A DNA stretch of 64,000 bases from NCBI RefSeq assembly GCF_000759975.1, contig NZ_JNAM01000006.1, positions 62,001 to 126,000 on the forward strand. The letters are read 5' to 3'. Positions 41,253 to 51,454 of this stretch are shown in pieces. Origin of the DNA: Prochlorococcus marinus str. MIT 9302 (GTDB lineage Bacteria; Cyanobacteriota; Cyanobacteriia; PCC-6307; Cyanobiaceae). The number at the start of each line of letters is the position of its first letter. The stretch's first letter is position 1. The translations under genes were made by a program, and so were the position numbers. The notes below the pieces were generated by a model. It was not told where the DNA came from. It made no database searches and saw nothing but the letters and a program-made list of their open reading frames with translations.

Positions 41253-43994
41253 ATGCAAGAAGATACGATAATTCAAAAGAATTTATTTGCGACTAATAAT
41301 GAAAATAATGAGCAAAAAGAAATAACAAAAATTCCTGACGATTTATCTTGGGAAGATTTAAAAAAAGAATCGCAAAAGAGACCTAGACAAAGAAAAAATG
41401 CAACTAATTTAATAAATAAATTCAAGACCGATTTAATTTCAAATAACAAAAATGTTTGCATTAATGAAGAATCTTATAGTTATAAAACAGTTTCAAAACT
41501 GAAATTAACTCCTGTAATGAAGCATTATGTAACTCTAAAAGAGGAAAATAAAGATAGGTTATTACTCTATAGATTGGGAGATTTCTTTGAATGTTTTTTT
41601 GAGGACGCTGTATTAATATCTAACCTTTTAGAAATAACACTAACCAGTAAAGATGCTGGCAAAGAAATTGGTAAGATCCCTATGGCAGGGGTTCCTTACC
41701 ATGCAATGGAGAGATACTGTGCTGATTTAATTAAAAAGAATTATTCAGTGGTTATTTGCGACCAATTAGAAAAAAGTTCTGGTAATTATGGGACTCCAAT
41801 TAAAAGAGGAATAACACGAATCATTACTCCTGGAACTGTAATTGAAGAAGGCATGTTGATAGCAAAGAAAAATAATTGGATTACTGCTATTTACTTATCA
41901 GAAGAAAATTCAAATGAATCTTATGAATGGGGCATATCAAAAGCTGATGTAAGCACAGGAGAATTAATCACTATGGAAGGTCAGTCTCTGTCAAAACTAT
42001 TTGATGAAATTATTAAATTAGATTCTTCAGAAATCATTGTAGGAAGCAATGAAGTAAGAAACTTATTAATTAAAGGAAATAATCACATTACATACACCGT
42101 TTCACAAGAGACTACTTTCAGCATTAATGAAGCAAATTATCTAATAAAAGAATATTTCCAAATTTTAAGCCTAGAAGGAATAGGACTTAAAAATTTAAAC
42201 AATGCGACTAGATCACTTGGAGGTTTATTAAATTATTTAGAAAAAATTAATCCTTCAAATTTAGATAAGGATTCTTCAGTAAAAATCTCATTAGACTTTC
42301 CACAAATTCAATTTTGTCACAACAAACTAATTATTGATTATCAAACTCAAAAAAATTTAGAAATAAAAAATACACAACGAGAAAACAATTATGTAGGTTC
42401 GCTACTATGGAGTATTGATAGAACATATACCTGCATGGGTGCCAGGTGTTTAAGAAGATGGATAGATGCACCACTATTAAACGTTAATGAAATTTATAAA
42501 AGACAAAATATAATTTCAAACTTTATTGAATCAAAACAAGTACGTATAGATACCCAAAATTTACTTAGAGCAATGGGTGATTTAGAAAGACTTGCAGGAA
42601 GAGCTTGTGCAGGTCATGCAAGTCCTAGAGACTTAATTGCAATCGCGGAAGGTTTAAAAAAATTGCCCAGACTGAAATCTATCATTGAATTATTTAAATA
42701 TGATCTCCCAGATTGGACTGATGAATTAAAAAATATTAATGAAGAACTCTTAGAATTAGCTGATACTATAAGTTTTCAACTAATAGAAAATCCTCCTCTT
42801 AATATAAGTGAAGGAGGTATGATCCACGATGGTGTTGACAATATATTAGATGGTTTACGCAATTTAATGGATGATTACTCTGAGTGGCTAAATAAAGAGG
42901 AATTAAAAGAGAGGCAAATTAGCAAAATTTCAAACCTAAAAATTCAATTTCATAAAAATTTTGGCTACTACATATCTATAAATAAGTCAAAAGTTAATTT
43001 AGCTCCACATCATTGGATCAAAAGGCAAACACTTACAAATGAAGAAAGGTATATCACCACGGAAATTAAAAGCAAAGAAAATAAGATTTTCCAAATAAAA
43101 AGTCGAGCGTCATCAAGGGAATATGAAATTTTTTGCGAATTAAGAAATATTGTTGCTGAACAAACAAAACAAATAAGATCAATTGCAAAATCAATAGCAT
43201 CTCTTGATGCATTGCTTGGATTATCAATTACTTCATTAGAAAACAATTTTACAAAACCTTCGTTAACACCAATAAATGATTCACTGACAAAAAATAGTAC
43301 AAAAATTATTGCAGGAAGAAACCCAATAGTTGAGCAACTATTAAATGATAAAAAGTTTATAGCGAATGATATTTATTTTGATGATAATCAGAAACTAATT
43401 ATATTAACCGGTCCCAATGCAAGCGGCAAAAGTTGCTTTATCAGACAAATTGGTTTAATACAAATCCTTGCACAAATTGGTAGCTTTGTTCCTGCTAATA
43501 ATGCTGAAATCAAAATTTCAGATAGGATTTTTACAAGAATTGGGGCGGTTGATGATCAATCATCTGGACAATCAACATTTATGGTAGAAATGTCAGAAAC
43601 TGCATCAATTCTAAATCAGGCAACTTCTAGCTCACTAGTTTTACTTGATGAGATAGGTAGAGGGACATCTACTTTTGATGGCCTTTCAATAGCTTGGTCG
43701 GTAAGTGAATATCTTGCCAAAAAAATTAAATGTAACACTATTTTTGCTACGCACTATCATGAACTTAATTATTTAAAAAATTCAAATAAGAATATAGAAA
43801 ATTTTCAAGTTTTAGTAGAGCAAAATAACGATAAGCTAATTTTTAGTCACAAGATTGCAAAAGGAGGCTCAAACAAAAGCTACGGTATAGAAGCAGCTAA
43901 ATTAGCGGGGGTTCCAAGAGAAGTTATAGAAAAAGCAAAATCGGTTCTAAATTCTTTAGAAGAAAATAATAAATTGATTAATAATATTGATTAA
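41253..43994 (+). CDS. mutS: DNA mismatch repair protein MutS
   Basis: MutS (913 aa) recognises mismatches. The mismatch-reading domain has [14 protein letters not shown], keeping a Phe-x-Glu motif (F111, F112, E113), then [30 protein letters not shown]. The lever/clamp region follows, and the C-terminal ABC ATPase holds [50 protein letters not shown] and ATHYHEL. An 85-residue N-terminal extension precedes the core; it is polar and contains [21 protein letters not shown] (about 29-48). It is divergent from psbZ; no mutL is in the window. Confidence 0.96.
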   Translation: MQEDTIIQKNLFATNNENNEQKEITKIPDDLSWEDLKKESQKRPRQRKNATNLINKFKTDLISNNKNVCINEESYSYKTVSKLKLTPVMKHYVTLKEENKDRLLLYRLGDFFECFFEDAVLISNLLEITLTSKDAGKEIGKIPMAGVPYHAMERYCADLIKKNYSVVICDQLEKSSGNYGTPIKRGITRIITPGTVIEEGMLIAKKNNWITAIYLSEENSNESYEWGISKADVSTGELITMEGQSLSKLFDEIIKLDSSEIIVGSNEVRNLLIKGNNHITYTVSQETTFSINEANYLIKEYFQILSLEGIGLKNLNNATRSLGGLLNYLEKINPSNLDKDSSVKISLDFPQIQFCHNKLIIDYQTQKNLEIKNTQRENNYVGSLLWSIDRTYTCMGARCLRRWIDAPLLNVNEIYKRQNIISNFIESKQVRIDTQNLLRAMGDLERLAGRACAGHASPRDLIAIAEGLKKLPRLKSIIELFKYDLPDWTDELKNINEELLELADTISFQLIENPPLNISEGGMIHDGVDNILDGLRNLMDDYSEWLNKEELKERQISKISNLKIQFHKNFGYYISINKSKVNLAPHHWIKRQTLTNEERYITTEIKSKENKIFQIKSRASSREYEIFCELRNIVAEQTKQIRSIAKSIASLDALLGLSITSLENNFTKPSLTPINDSLTKNSTKIIAGRNPIVEQLLNDKKFIANDIYFDDNQKLIILTGPNASGKSCFIRQIGLIQILAQIGSFVPANNAEIKISDRIFTRIGAVDDQSSGQSTFMVEMSETASILNQATSSSLVLLDEIGRGTSTFDGLSIAWSVSEYLAKKIKCNTIFATHYHELNYLKNSNKNIENFQVLVEQNNDKLIFSHKIAKGGSNKSYGIEAAKLAGVPREVIEKAKSVLNSLEENNKLINNID

Positions 43995-44025
43995 ATTATT
44001 GGCATTTTTACAAGATAAATACTTT

Positions 44026-44649
44026 TTAAATAGATTCCCTCAACAAAGCGTTAACAGCAGCTGCTGCCATAGCAGCACCTCCTCTAGTTGAATTCAAAAC
44101 AATTCTAGGAAGATCGGTTGAAAGCAATTTGTTTTTGCTTTTTTCTACTCCTATAAATCCAACTGGCATTCCAATAATTAAACTAGGTAAATCTTTCGCA
44201 TTCTCTAAAATATCAATTAAATACGTTAAAGCTGTTGGCGAACTACCAATTACTACAATGGGTGATTTCATTCCAGAATTTTTAACAGATAACTCCTTCC
44301 AACCCTCACTTAAGCCATATGCGGTTTTAGTTAATTTGGTGTGATTATTTTGTCCACACCACATTCTAGCCGTTAACACTTCATTCCTAGTGGTATTTTC
44401 TGCCATGTTTTTTATAGCTGCTGCTGCCATATCTGTATCAGTTAAAATCGGAGCACCATTTTTAAGTGCTTGAAGCCCCTTTTCGCATGCACCTTCACTA
44501 AACTCTATAAGATGTTGAACAGAAAAATCTCCTGAAGTATGTACTAATCTCTCTAAAACTTTTTTTTCCAAATAATTTAGATCATTCACTCCTAAATGAG
44601 ATCTTATGAATCTAATACTTTCCAAAAAAATTGGATGATCTATTACCAT
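44026..44649 (-). CDS. cobH: Precorrin-8X methylmutase
   Basis: A 207-residue CobH/CbiC enzyme that moves a methyl group from C11 to C12 to form hydrogenobyrinate or cobyrinate in B12-type corrin synthesis. Family marks: ERLVHTSGDFSV with catalytic H37, GAPILTDTDMAAAAI, and GMPVGFIGVEKSK, then NSTRGGAAMAAAAVNALL. Length is normal. It stands alone here, convergent with mutS (31 bp) and divergent from holA. Marine picocyanobacteria make pseudocobalamin, consistent with its retention. Confidence 0.94.
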   Translation of the reverse strand: MVIDHPIFLESIRFIRSHLGVNDLNYLEKKVLERLVHTSGDFSVQHLIEFSEGACEKGLQALKNGAPILTDTDMAAAAIKNMAENTTRNEVLTARMWCGQNNHTKLTKTAYGLSEGWKELSVKNSGMKSPIVVIGSSPTALTYLIDILENAKDLPSLIIGMPVGFIGVEKSKNKLLSTDLPRIVLNSTRGGAAMAAAAVNALLRESI

Positions 44650-44707
44650 TGAATTTAATTTATGTTAGAAGTAATCATAGTAAAGATATGATTTTTATTG
44701 AGCGATT

Positions 44708-45709
44708 ATGCCAATACAAATATTATGGGGTAATGATCTAAATGCTCAAAATACATTTATCCAGAAATTAATTGATAAAGAAGTATCCAAAGAATGGAAA
44801 GAAATAAACGTAACTAATTTAAATGGTGATGATGATGAGCAAGTAATTAAAGCTTTTGATGAAATTCTTACACCTCCTTTTGGAGATGGATACAGAATAG
44901 TTACTTTGAAAAATAATCCAATTTTTACTACAAAAAGTGAGGATCTAAGAACTAAATTTGAAAAAATTCATGACAATATTCCGACAAATACTTATTTCAT
45001 TTTACAAAATATTAAAAAACCAGACTCAAGACTAAAGAGTACTAAATTTTTACAAAAACTTATCAAAAATAATTTAGCCAAAGAAAAATCATTTTGTTTA
45101 CCAGAAATTTGGGACTATGAAGGACAAAAAAGATATTTAGAAGATTCAGCAAATGCTATGAATATTAAAATTGATAAAAATGCAGCTGAATTAATTATTG
45201 ATTCAGTTGGAAATGATAGCTTTAAATTAATAAATGAATTAGCTAAAGCCAAAACATACCTTTCTGCCATAACAACTGATTCGAATTCACAACTTTTTCT
45301 AAAAAGTATTGATGTAAAAAAAATATTTAGCGATCATCAATCCAACATTTTCAAAATTATTGATCTTCTCTTACAAAAAAATATTAATGAAAGCCTAATT
45401 GAAATAAATTATTCCTTACAGAAAGGAGAACCTGCTTTAAGACTAAATGCAGGTTTAATTAGTCAAATAAGAATTCATACCATTATAAAATTAGCAGTTA
45501 ATTCAGGAAACGATAATGCAGAAAAGATTTGTAATCTTGCAGGCATTTCTAATCCAAAAAGAATTTTTTTCATTCGAAAAAAAGTAAAAAATATATCGCA
45601 AGAATATTTAATTAATTTGATGAGTAACTTATTAGATATTGAATCATTACTAAAACAAGGTAATAATCCTATAAATGTTTTTACCGAGAATTTAATTAAT
45701 TTAAGTTAA
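44708..45709 (+). CDS. holA: DNA polymerase III subunit delta
   Basis: The delta subunit (333 aa) opens the beta clamp within the clamp loader, whose ATPase subunit DnaX is also encoded in this window. The N-terminal part (PIQILWGNDLNAQNTFIQKLIDKEV) and later PDSRLKSTKFLQKLIKN, FCLPEIWDYEG, AAELIIDSVGNDSFKLINELAKAKTYL and the C-terminal KGEPALRLNAGLISQIRIHTIIKLA fit the degenerate AAA-like HolA layout, without a functional Walker motif as expected. It precedes lysC by 39 bp. Confidence 0.88.
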   Translation: MPIQILWGNDLNAQNTFIQKLIDKEVSKEWKEINVTNLNGDDDEQVIKAFDEILTPPFGDGYRIVTLKNNPIFTTKSEDLRTKFEKIHDNIPTNTYFILQNIKKPDSRLKSTKFLQKLIKNNLAKEKSFCLPEIWDYEGQKRYLEDSANAMNIKIDKNAAELIIDSVGNDSFKLINELAKAKTYLSAITTDSNSQLFLKSIDVKKIFSDHQSNIFKIIDLLLQKNINESLIEINYSLQKGEPALRLNAGLISQIRIHTIIKLAVNSGNDNAEKICNLAGISNPKRIFFIRKKVKNISQEYLINLMSNLLDIESLLKQGNNPINVFTENLINLS

Positions 45710-45748
45710 CCAAATTATAAGTTTAAGAATTTACATTATTATTTAAAT

Positions 45749-47509
45749 ATGGCTTTACTAGTAAAAAAATTTGGCGGTACTTCTGTCGGTGATATTAAAA
45801 AAATTAAAAATATTGCTAGTAGCATTTTACAAAGTAAAGAGGCAGGAAATGAAATTGTCGTAGTTGTTTCTGCAATGGGCCAAACTACAGATGATTTAAA
45901 TTGTTTAGCGGAATCAATAAGTAAAAATCCCAATCGAAGAGAATTGGATATGCTTCTCTCAACTGGAGAGCAAGTAACCATAGCTCTTCTCTCAATGGCA
46001 TTAAACGAATACGGAATTCCTGCCATTTCAATGACCGGTAGCCAAGTAGGAATTATTACTGAATCAATACATGGGAAAGCAAGAATTCTGGATATTAAAA
46101 CTGAAAGAATCCAAAATTATATAAATCAGGGTTTTGTAGTTGTTGTGGCTGGATTTCAAGGTACAACATTAAGCCATACTGGATCAATGGAAATTACGAC
46201 TTTAGGTAGAGGGGGTTCAGATACCTCAGCAGTAGCTTTATCAACCGCCTTAGGCGCAGAGACTTGCGAAATTTACACAGATGTTCCAGGGGTTCTTACT
46301 ACTGATCCAAGAATAGTTCCTAAGGCAAAACTCTTAGATGAAATTAGTTGTGAGGAAATGCTTGAACTTGCAAGCGTGGGTGCTTCAGTTCTGCATCCAA
46401 GAGCTGTAGAAATTGCACGAAATTATGGAATTAAATTGTGCGTCAAATCAAGCCAAAGCGACTCAAGTGGAACTCTCTTAGAAAGCCAAATCCAACCTCT
46501 CCCCTTAAAAAGAGGAATATTAGAATTAACAAAAACAGTAAATAGTCTTGAAGTATTAGAAAATCAAGCAGTATTCAGTCTCTCAAATATTCCTGATAGG
46601 CCTGGGATTGCAGCACAAATATTTGAAAAACTATCAGAAGCAAGTATTAATGTAGATTTAATAATACAAGCGACAAATGATGGAAATAATAACGATATTA
46701 CATTTACTGTAAGTGAATTGGAAGTTAAAAAAACTGAAGAACAATGTGAACTGATAACAAGTCAATTAGGCGGCGAATACAATCTAAAAACAAACATGAC
46801 TAAATTGAGTATTCAGGGAGCAGGCATTATGGGAAGACCAAGTGTTTCAGCTGATTTATTTGATACTTTATCTCAAGCGAATATAAATGTAAGATTAATA
46901 GCTACTAGTGAAATCAAAGTCAGCTGCGTAATTGAAATTAATAATATTCCAAAAGCTATTAGATTTGTTGCCGAGAAATTTAAGTTATCCGATACACAAA
47001 TATTTGTTAATCCAATCATCGAAAAACAAGAACTACCTGAAGTAAGAGGAATTGCATTAGATAAAAACCAAGTTCAAGTAAGTTTTCGAAAACTGCCTGA
47101 TCGTCCAGGTGTGGCAGCATCGATATGCTTAGCATTAGCTGAAAATAATTTACTTTTCGATACTATCGTGCAATCTGAAAGAATTTCCTCTTCAAAAAAT
47201 AAGGATATTAGTTTTACCATGAATAAACAAGATAGAGAAAAAGCTAACTTAGTTTTTGATGCCTTAACAAAGAAATTACCAGGTTCATACATTGAAGATG
47301 GCCCTGCGATATCGAAAGTAAGCACTGTGGGAGCAGGAATGGCATTTAAGGTTGGAACGGCTGGAAAAATATTTAGAGCCCTGGCTGAACAAAATATCAA
47401 TATTGAAATGATTGCGACTAGTGAAATTAGAACTTCATGTATTGTCTTAGAAAAAGACTCTGACAAAGCAGTTAATGCTATTCATGATCATTTCGAATTA
47501 GATAAATAA
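45749..47509 (+). CDS. lysC: Aspartate kinase with four ACT domains
   Basis: Aspartokinase (586 aa) starts synthesis of lysine, threonine and methionine from aspartate. The kinase domain has VKKFGGTSV (residues 5-13), STGEQVTIALLSMAL and TLGRGGSDTSAVAL. Two repeated ACT pairs follow (about 265-415 and 430-586); each pair has a DRPGIAAQIF- or DRPGVAASIC-type helix start, and the second member carries MGRPSVSADLFDTL or VGTAGKIFRALAEQNINIEMIATSEI. Four ACT domains is the cyanobacterial arrangement; two is usual elsewhere. Lys/Thr feedback is expected. asd and dapA, the next pathway genes, are about 7 kb away. Confidence 0.96.
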   Translation: MALLVKKFGGTSVGDIKKIKNIASSILQSKEAGNEIVVVVSAMGQTTDDLNCLAESISKNPNRRELDMLLSTGEQVTIALLSMALNEYGIPAISMTGSQVGIITESIHGKARILDIKTERIQNYINQGFVVVVAGFQGTTLSHTGSMEITTLGRGGSDTSAVALSTALGAETCEIYTDVPGVLTTDPRIVPKAKLLDEISCEEMLELASVGASVLHPRAVEIARNYGIKLCVKSSQSDSSGTLLESQIQPLPLKRGILELTKTVNSLEVLENQAVFSLSNIPDRPGIAAQIFEKLSEASINVDLIIQATNDGNNNDITFTVSELEVKKTEEQCELITSQLGGEYNLKTNMTKLSIQGAGIMGRPSVSADLFDTLSQANINVRLIATSEIKVSCVIEINNIPKAIRFVAEKFKLSDTQIFVNPIIEKQELPEVRGIALDKNQVQVSFRKLPDRPGVAASICLALAENNLLFDTIVQSERISSSKNKDISFTMNKQDREKANLVFDALTKKLPGSYIEDGPAISKVSTVGAGMAFKVGTAGKIFRALAEQNINIEMIATSEIRTSCIVLEKDSDKAVNAIHDHFELDK

Positions 47510-47515
47510 GTTTTT

Positions 47516-49555
47516 TTAGTTATTTCTTGCCAATTTTTGTCTTAATTTTTTGATTCTATCCCTCAAATTTGCTGCTTCTTCAAAATTCAACTCTTTTGCA
47601 GCATCTTTCATTTTAATTTCTAACTTGTCTATTAAGCCAGGCAATTCTTCAAGCAAACATTGATTATCGCTGGCATTGAGAATTACGTCCGTTTTGTTAT
47701 TAACTATATTTATTAAATCTTTAGATAAACCACCAGCATCTAATTTTCTGGAAAGTTCTAGAAAAGATAATATTGAATTTTCTATTTTTTTACCTGCAGG
47801 TTTTGGAGTAATACCATTGAGCTGGTTATATTGTTTTTGAATATTTCTTCTTCTTTCAGTTTCCGATATTGCTCTTTTCATTGACTTAGTGAAGTTATCT
47901 GCATAAAGCAAGGCAACTCCTTCAACATGTCTTGCAGCTCTTCCAATTGTTTGAATCAATGATCGTTCTGCCCTCAGAAAACCTTCTTTATCAGCATCTA
48001 AAATAGCAACTAACGATACTTCCGGAAGATCTAGTCCCTCTCTTAATAAATTAACTCCTACCAAAACATCGTATTCACCCATTCTGAGGTCTTGAATAAT
48101 TTCAATTCTTTCAATTGAGTGAATTTCAGAATGCAAATATCGAACTCTCACTTTATTTTCAGATAAAAAATCTGTTAGATCCTCAGCCATTCTTTTAGTA
48201 AGCGTAGTAACTAGTACTCTTTGATTCTTTTCAGATCTAATTCTTATTTCAGATAAGAGATCTTCTATTTGGCCCTCACTAGGTCTTACATCAATTTCGG
48301 GGTCTAATACGCCAGTTGGTCTTATAACTTGCTCGATAAATTGACCATCACATTGATCTAATTCCCATTGTCCAGGAGTTGCACTTATAAATAATGTCTG
48401 CTTTGATTTTTCCCAAAACTCCTCACATTTTAAAGGTCTATTATCTGCAGCACTTGGCAATCTAAAACCATGATCTATTAAAACTTTTTTTCTAGATTGA
48501 TCACCGTTGTACATTGCATGTAGTTGAGGACATGTAACATGACTTTCATCGACTACCAACAACCAATCTTTTGGAAAATAGTCTATTAGACATTCTGGCG
48601 GTGAACCTTCCTCCCTTCCTGATAAATGACGAGCATAATTCTCAACCCCATTACAGTAGCCAACCTCTTTTAGCATTTCTAAGTCATATTTTGTGCGTTG
48701 TTCTAAACGTTGAGCCTCCAATAATTTTCCTTCGTATGTGAACTTGTCGAGTTGAGTTTTTAATTCACTTCTAATTGCACTGATTGCACTTTCAAGTCTT
48801 TCTTTTGGAGTAACAAAATGCTTTGCTGGGTAAACGCTAACTTGTTCTAAACTTTCAAGTATCTCTCCAGTAATAGGATCCACAAATCTAATAGCCTCAA
48901 CTTCATCACCAAATAATTCAATTCTTATCAATCTATCTTCATAAGCAGGACCAATTTCTAGAACATCACCTTTTATTCTGAATCTACCTCTAGTAATTTC
49001 AATATCATTTCTAGTATATTGATTTTCAACGAGCGACCTTAAAGAAGAACGTAGATTTATACATTTTCCAACTTCAAATTTAACTGCAGCTTTTAAATAT
49101 TCACTTGGAATACCAAGACCATATATACAACTTATGGATGCTACAACAATTACATCTTTTCTCTCAAATAATGAGCGTGTTGCAGAATGCCTAAGCATAT
49201 CTATTTCTTCATTAATTGAAGCTGTTTTAGCTATATATGTATCACTTACAGGAACATAAGCTTCAGGTTGATAATAATCGTAGTAAGAAATAAAGTACTC
49301 AACAGCATTTTTTGGAAAGAACTGCCTTAATTCATTACATAGTTGTGCAGCCAATGTTTTGTTATGAGCCAATACAAGAGCTGGTCTTCCTGTTTGTTGA
49401 ATTACATTTGCAATAGTAAAAGTTTTGCCGGTTCCAGTAGCTCCTAAAAGAGTCTGAAACTCTTTCCCACTATTAACTCCTCTAACTAATTTTTTGATAG
49501 CTTCAGGTTGATCTCCGTTTGGTTCATAAGGAGCTTGAAGCGTATAGTTGTTCAT
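47516..49555 (-). CDS. uvrB: UvrABC excision nuclease subunit B
   Basis: UvrB (679 aa) verifies damage and nucleates nucleotide excision repair. Walker A is [14 protein letters not shown]; the beta-hairpin region is [35 protein letters not shown]; helicase motifs include [24 protein letters not shown] and [29 protein letters not shown] with [13 protein letters not shown]. The C-terminal UVR motif (about 640-675) contacts UvrC. ATG at 49555 is preferred to TTG 3 bp upstream. It is convergent with lysC (6 bp). Confidence 0.97.
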   Translation of the reverse strand: MNNYTLQAPYEPNGDQPEAIKKLVRGVNSGKEFQTLLGATGTGKTFTIANVIQQTGRPALVLAHNKTLAAQLCNELRQFFPKNAVEYFISYYDYYQPEAYVPVSDTYIAKTASINEEIDMLRHSATRSLFERKDVIVVASISCIYGLGIPSEYLKAAVKFEVGKCINLRSSLRSLVENQYTRNDIEITRGRFRIKGDVLEIGPAYEDRLIRIELFGDEVEAIRFVDPITGEILESLEQVSVYPAKHFVTPKERLESAISAIRSELKTQLDKFTYEGKLLEAQRLEQRTKYDLEMLKEVGYCNGVENYARHLSGREEGSPPECLIDYFPKDWLLVVDESHVTCPQLHAMYNGDQSRKKVLIDHGFRLPSAADNRPLKCEEFWEKSKQTLFISATPGQWELDQCDGQFIEQVIRPTGVLDPEIDVRPSEGQIEDLLSEIRIRSEKNQRVLVTTLTKRMAEDLTDFLSENKVRVRYLHSEIHSIERIEIIQDLRMGEYDVLVGVNLLREGLDLPEVSLVAILDADKEGFLRAERSLIQTIGRAARHVEGVALLYADNFTKSMKRAISETERRRNIQKQYNQLNGITPKPAGKKIENSILSFLELSRKLDAGGLSKDLINIVNNKTDVILNASDNQCLLEELPGLIDKLEIKMKDAAKELNFEEAANLRDRIKKLRQKLARNN

Positions 49556-49584
49556 CAAGCTAATAGCTGTAAAGTATTAATATA

Positions 49585-50361
49585 CTAGGAAATTTTTTCT
49601 CCAATTATTGAATTTTTCAAAGATTCTTTTAAGCCCCTAACAACCGCAATCATTGATATTAAATCATCTAATTTATTGACTTCAGATCCAACTCCAACTG
49701 CTGAGGCTCCGCAAGATATTGCTAGTGGACAAGTTACTTGGCTTAATCCAGAAGCACTCATAATTGGTATCTTGACAGATTGTTTCTTAAATTCCTGATT
49801 AATAGCATAGGTAGCTGCAAGAGTTGGAACTGACTTTTCAAAAAAGCCTTGAATTCCAGGCGAATAAGGACTAGAACTGGTTCCACCTTCTGTTTGAATA
49901 ATATCAACACCTTCTTCAGCTAGCTTTATAGCAAGATCAACTTGTTTATCAATAGGCATAGTATGAGGAACAGTTACTGATAGGGGAACATTAGGTAATA
50001 AATCCCTTGTCTCTTTAGTTATATTTAAGACTTTTTCAGCTGAAAAATTAATACCTTTTTCATAAAAAGTATCGTAATTTCCTATCTCAATTAATGAAGC
50101 TCCTGCTTTTACAGAATCTATAAAAAATCGTGGAACTACTGAACTCACACATACGGGTACTGAAGAATTCTTAAGTGCTAAATCAACGAGTTCAGGCTTA
50201 CAAGCAATATCGACAAAATCTGCACCTCCTAGTGAAGAAGCCTCAACAATTTTTTTCACAGATTGAATATCGAAATTATTCAATCCTGAAATAACTTTGA
50301 GTAAAGATTTACTTCTCAACTCTTCTTTAATTGTTTGTGGCAAAAGATTAATCAGACTCAT
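49585..50361 (-). CDS. Ycf23/DUF561 TIM-barrel-like protein
   Basis: A 258-residue protein of the DUF561 (Ycf23) family found in cyanobacteria and red-type plastids. It looks like an alpha/beta barrel: LLKVISGLNNFDIQSVKKIVEASSLGGADFVDIACKPELVDLAL, IEIGNYDTFYEKGINFSAEKVL, VPLSVTVPHTMPIDKQVDLAIKLAEEGVDIIQTEGGTSSS and IPIMSASGLSQVTCPLAISCGASAVGVGS. The barrel and the IIQTEGG, SASGLS blocks suggest phosphate binding, but no reaction is established. Previous work on such proteins links them to nitrogen regulation only loosely. 29 bp upstream of uvrB on the same strand; divergent from tilS. Confidence 0.85.
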   Translation of the reverse strand: MSLINLLPQTIKEELRSKSLLKVISGLNNFDIQSVKKIVEASSLGGADFVDIACKPELVDLALKNSSVPVCVSSVVPRFFIDSVKAGASLIEIGNYDTFYEKGINFSAEKVLNITKETRDLLPNVPLSVTVPHTMPIDKQVDLAIKLAEEGVDIIQTEGGTSSSPYSPGIQGFFEKSVPTLAATYAINQEFKKQSVKIPIMSASGLSQVTCPLAISCGASAVGVGSEVNKLDDLISMIAVVRGLKESLKNSIIGEKIS

Positions 50362-50446
50362 TTACTTAATGAATTTATTACCCGATTGTGACATTGTTTT
50401 AGTAAAACGGTGCATTTTTTAAAAAATATTATCTGAGCAACACAAA

Positions 50447-51454
50447 ATGTCTGATAAAAATTTAACTCAGAAAAATTGGTCATCATGGCATCATTTGCTT
50501 CATAAGGAGATTCTTAGCAAAAAAACATTCATTCCCAAAGGATCGAATATTTTAATCAGTGTTTCCGGTGGACAAGACTCAATGACATTATTAACACTAA
50601 TTGATGACCTAAAAAAACTTCATAATTGGTCAATTAGTGTTTGGCATGGAGATCATCAATGGCACGAAAAATCCTCAATATATGCTCTTGAATTAAAAAA
50701 TTATTGCGAGAGGAAAAATATTTCATTCTATTTCGATAAAGCAAATAAAGAAAATATTTTTTCAGAAGAAAAAGCACGAGAATGGAGATATAAAAAATTA
50801 TGTGAAAGAGCTAAAATTTTATTAAACAAGAAACAGCAAAAAAATATATATTTATTAACTGGCCACACTAGTAGTGATAATGCAGAAACATTTATACTCA
50901 ATTTAGCCAGAGGAAGTAATTTTGCCGGTCTCAGTAATATTGAGAGCAAAAGATTGCTAGAAAATCAAATTTTTTTAATAAGGCCAATATTAATTTTCAG
51001 TAGAGAAGACACAAAACAATTCTGTAATGATATAGATATCCCAGTCTGGGAAGATCCAACCAATTCAGATCTTAAATTAAAAAGAAATTTAGTAAGAAAA
51101 AAAATTATTCCTACCTTGGAATTTATCTATCCTGGTTGTTCTGAAAGGATAAATAATTTTTCCCAAAAAATGAGCAACTACAATAATGAACGTAATGATC
51201 TTAGTGAACTAGCATACCTCTATTGTAAAGACGTACAAGGTATCAATAGGAATGTCTTAAATAGTATGTGTATTGAAGCGCGGTGCACAATCTTAAATAG
51301 ATTTTTAAAGGAAATATCTACAAAGCAATATAGTTCTAAAAATTTGGCAAAATTAGCAACTTCAATTTATGAAAAAAATAAAGGTAAAATTAGCTTGCAA
51401 GAGTTTTTAAAAATTGTTTGGAATAAAAACTATATAAATTTTGAAAAAAGTTAA
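50447..51454 (+). CDS. tilS: tRNA(Ile)-lysidine synthetase
   Basis: TilS (335 aa) converts C34 of tRNA-Ile(CAU) to lysidine so that it reads AUA, a frequent codon in AT-rich genomes. The PP-loop is ISVSGGQDSMTLL (S40-S45), followed by WHGDHQWHEKS and LLTGHTSSDNAETFILNLARGSNFAGLSNI, and WEDPTNSDLKLKRNLVRKKIIPTLEFIYPG. The C-terminal RNA-binding part is short compared with E. coli TilS (432 aa), as in many cyanobacteria. The stop overlaps the convergent rnj by 4 bp. Confidence 0.94.
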   Translation: MSDKNLTQKNWSSWHHLLHKEILSKKTFIPKGSNILISVSGGQDSMTLLTLIDDLKKLHNWSISVWHGDHQWHEKSSIYALELKNYCERKNISFYFDKANKENIFSEEKAREWRYKKLCERAKILLNKKQQKNIYLLTGHTSSDNAETFILNLARGSNFAGLSNIESKRLLENQIFLIRPILIFSREDTKQFCNDIDIPVWEDPTNSDLKLKRNLVRKKIIPTLEFIYPGCSERINNFSQKMSNYNNERNDLSELAYLYCKDVQGINRNVLNSMCIEARCTILNRFLKEISTKQYSSKNLAKLATSIYEKNKGKISLQEFLKIVWNKNYINFEKS

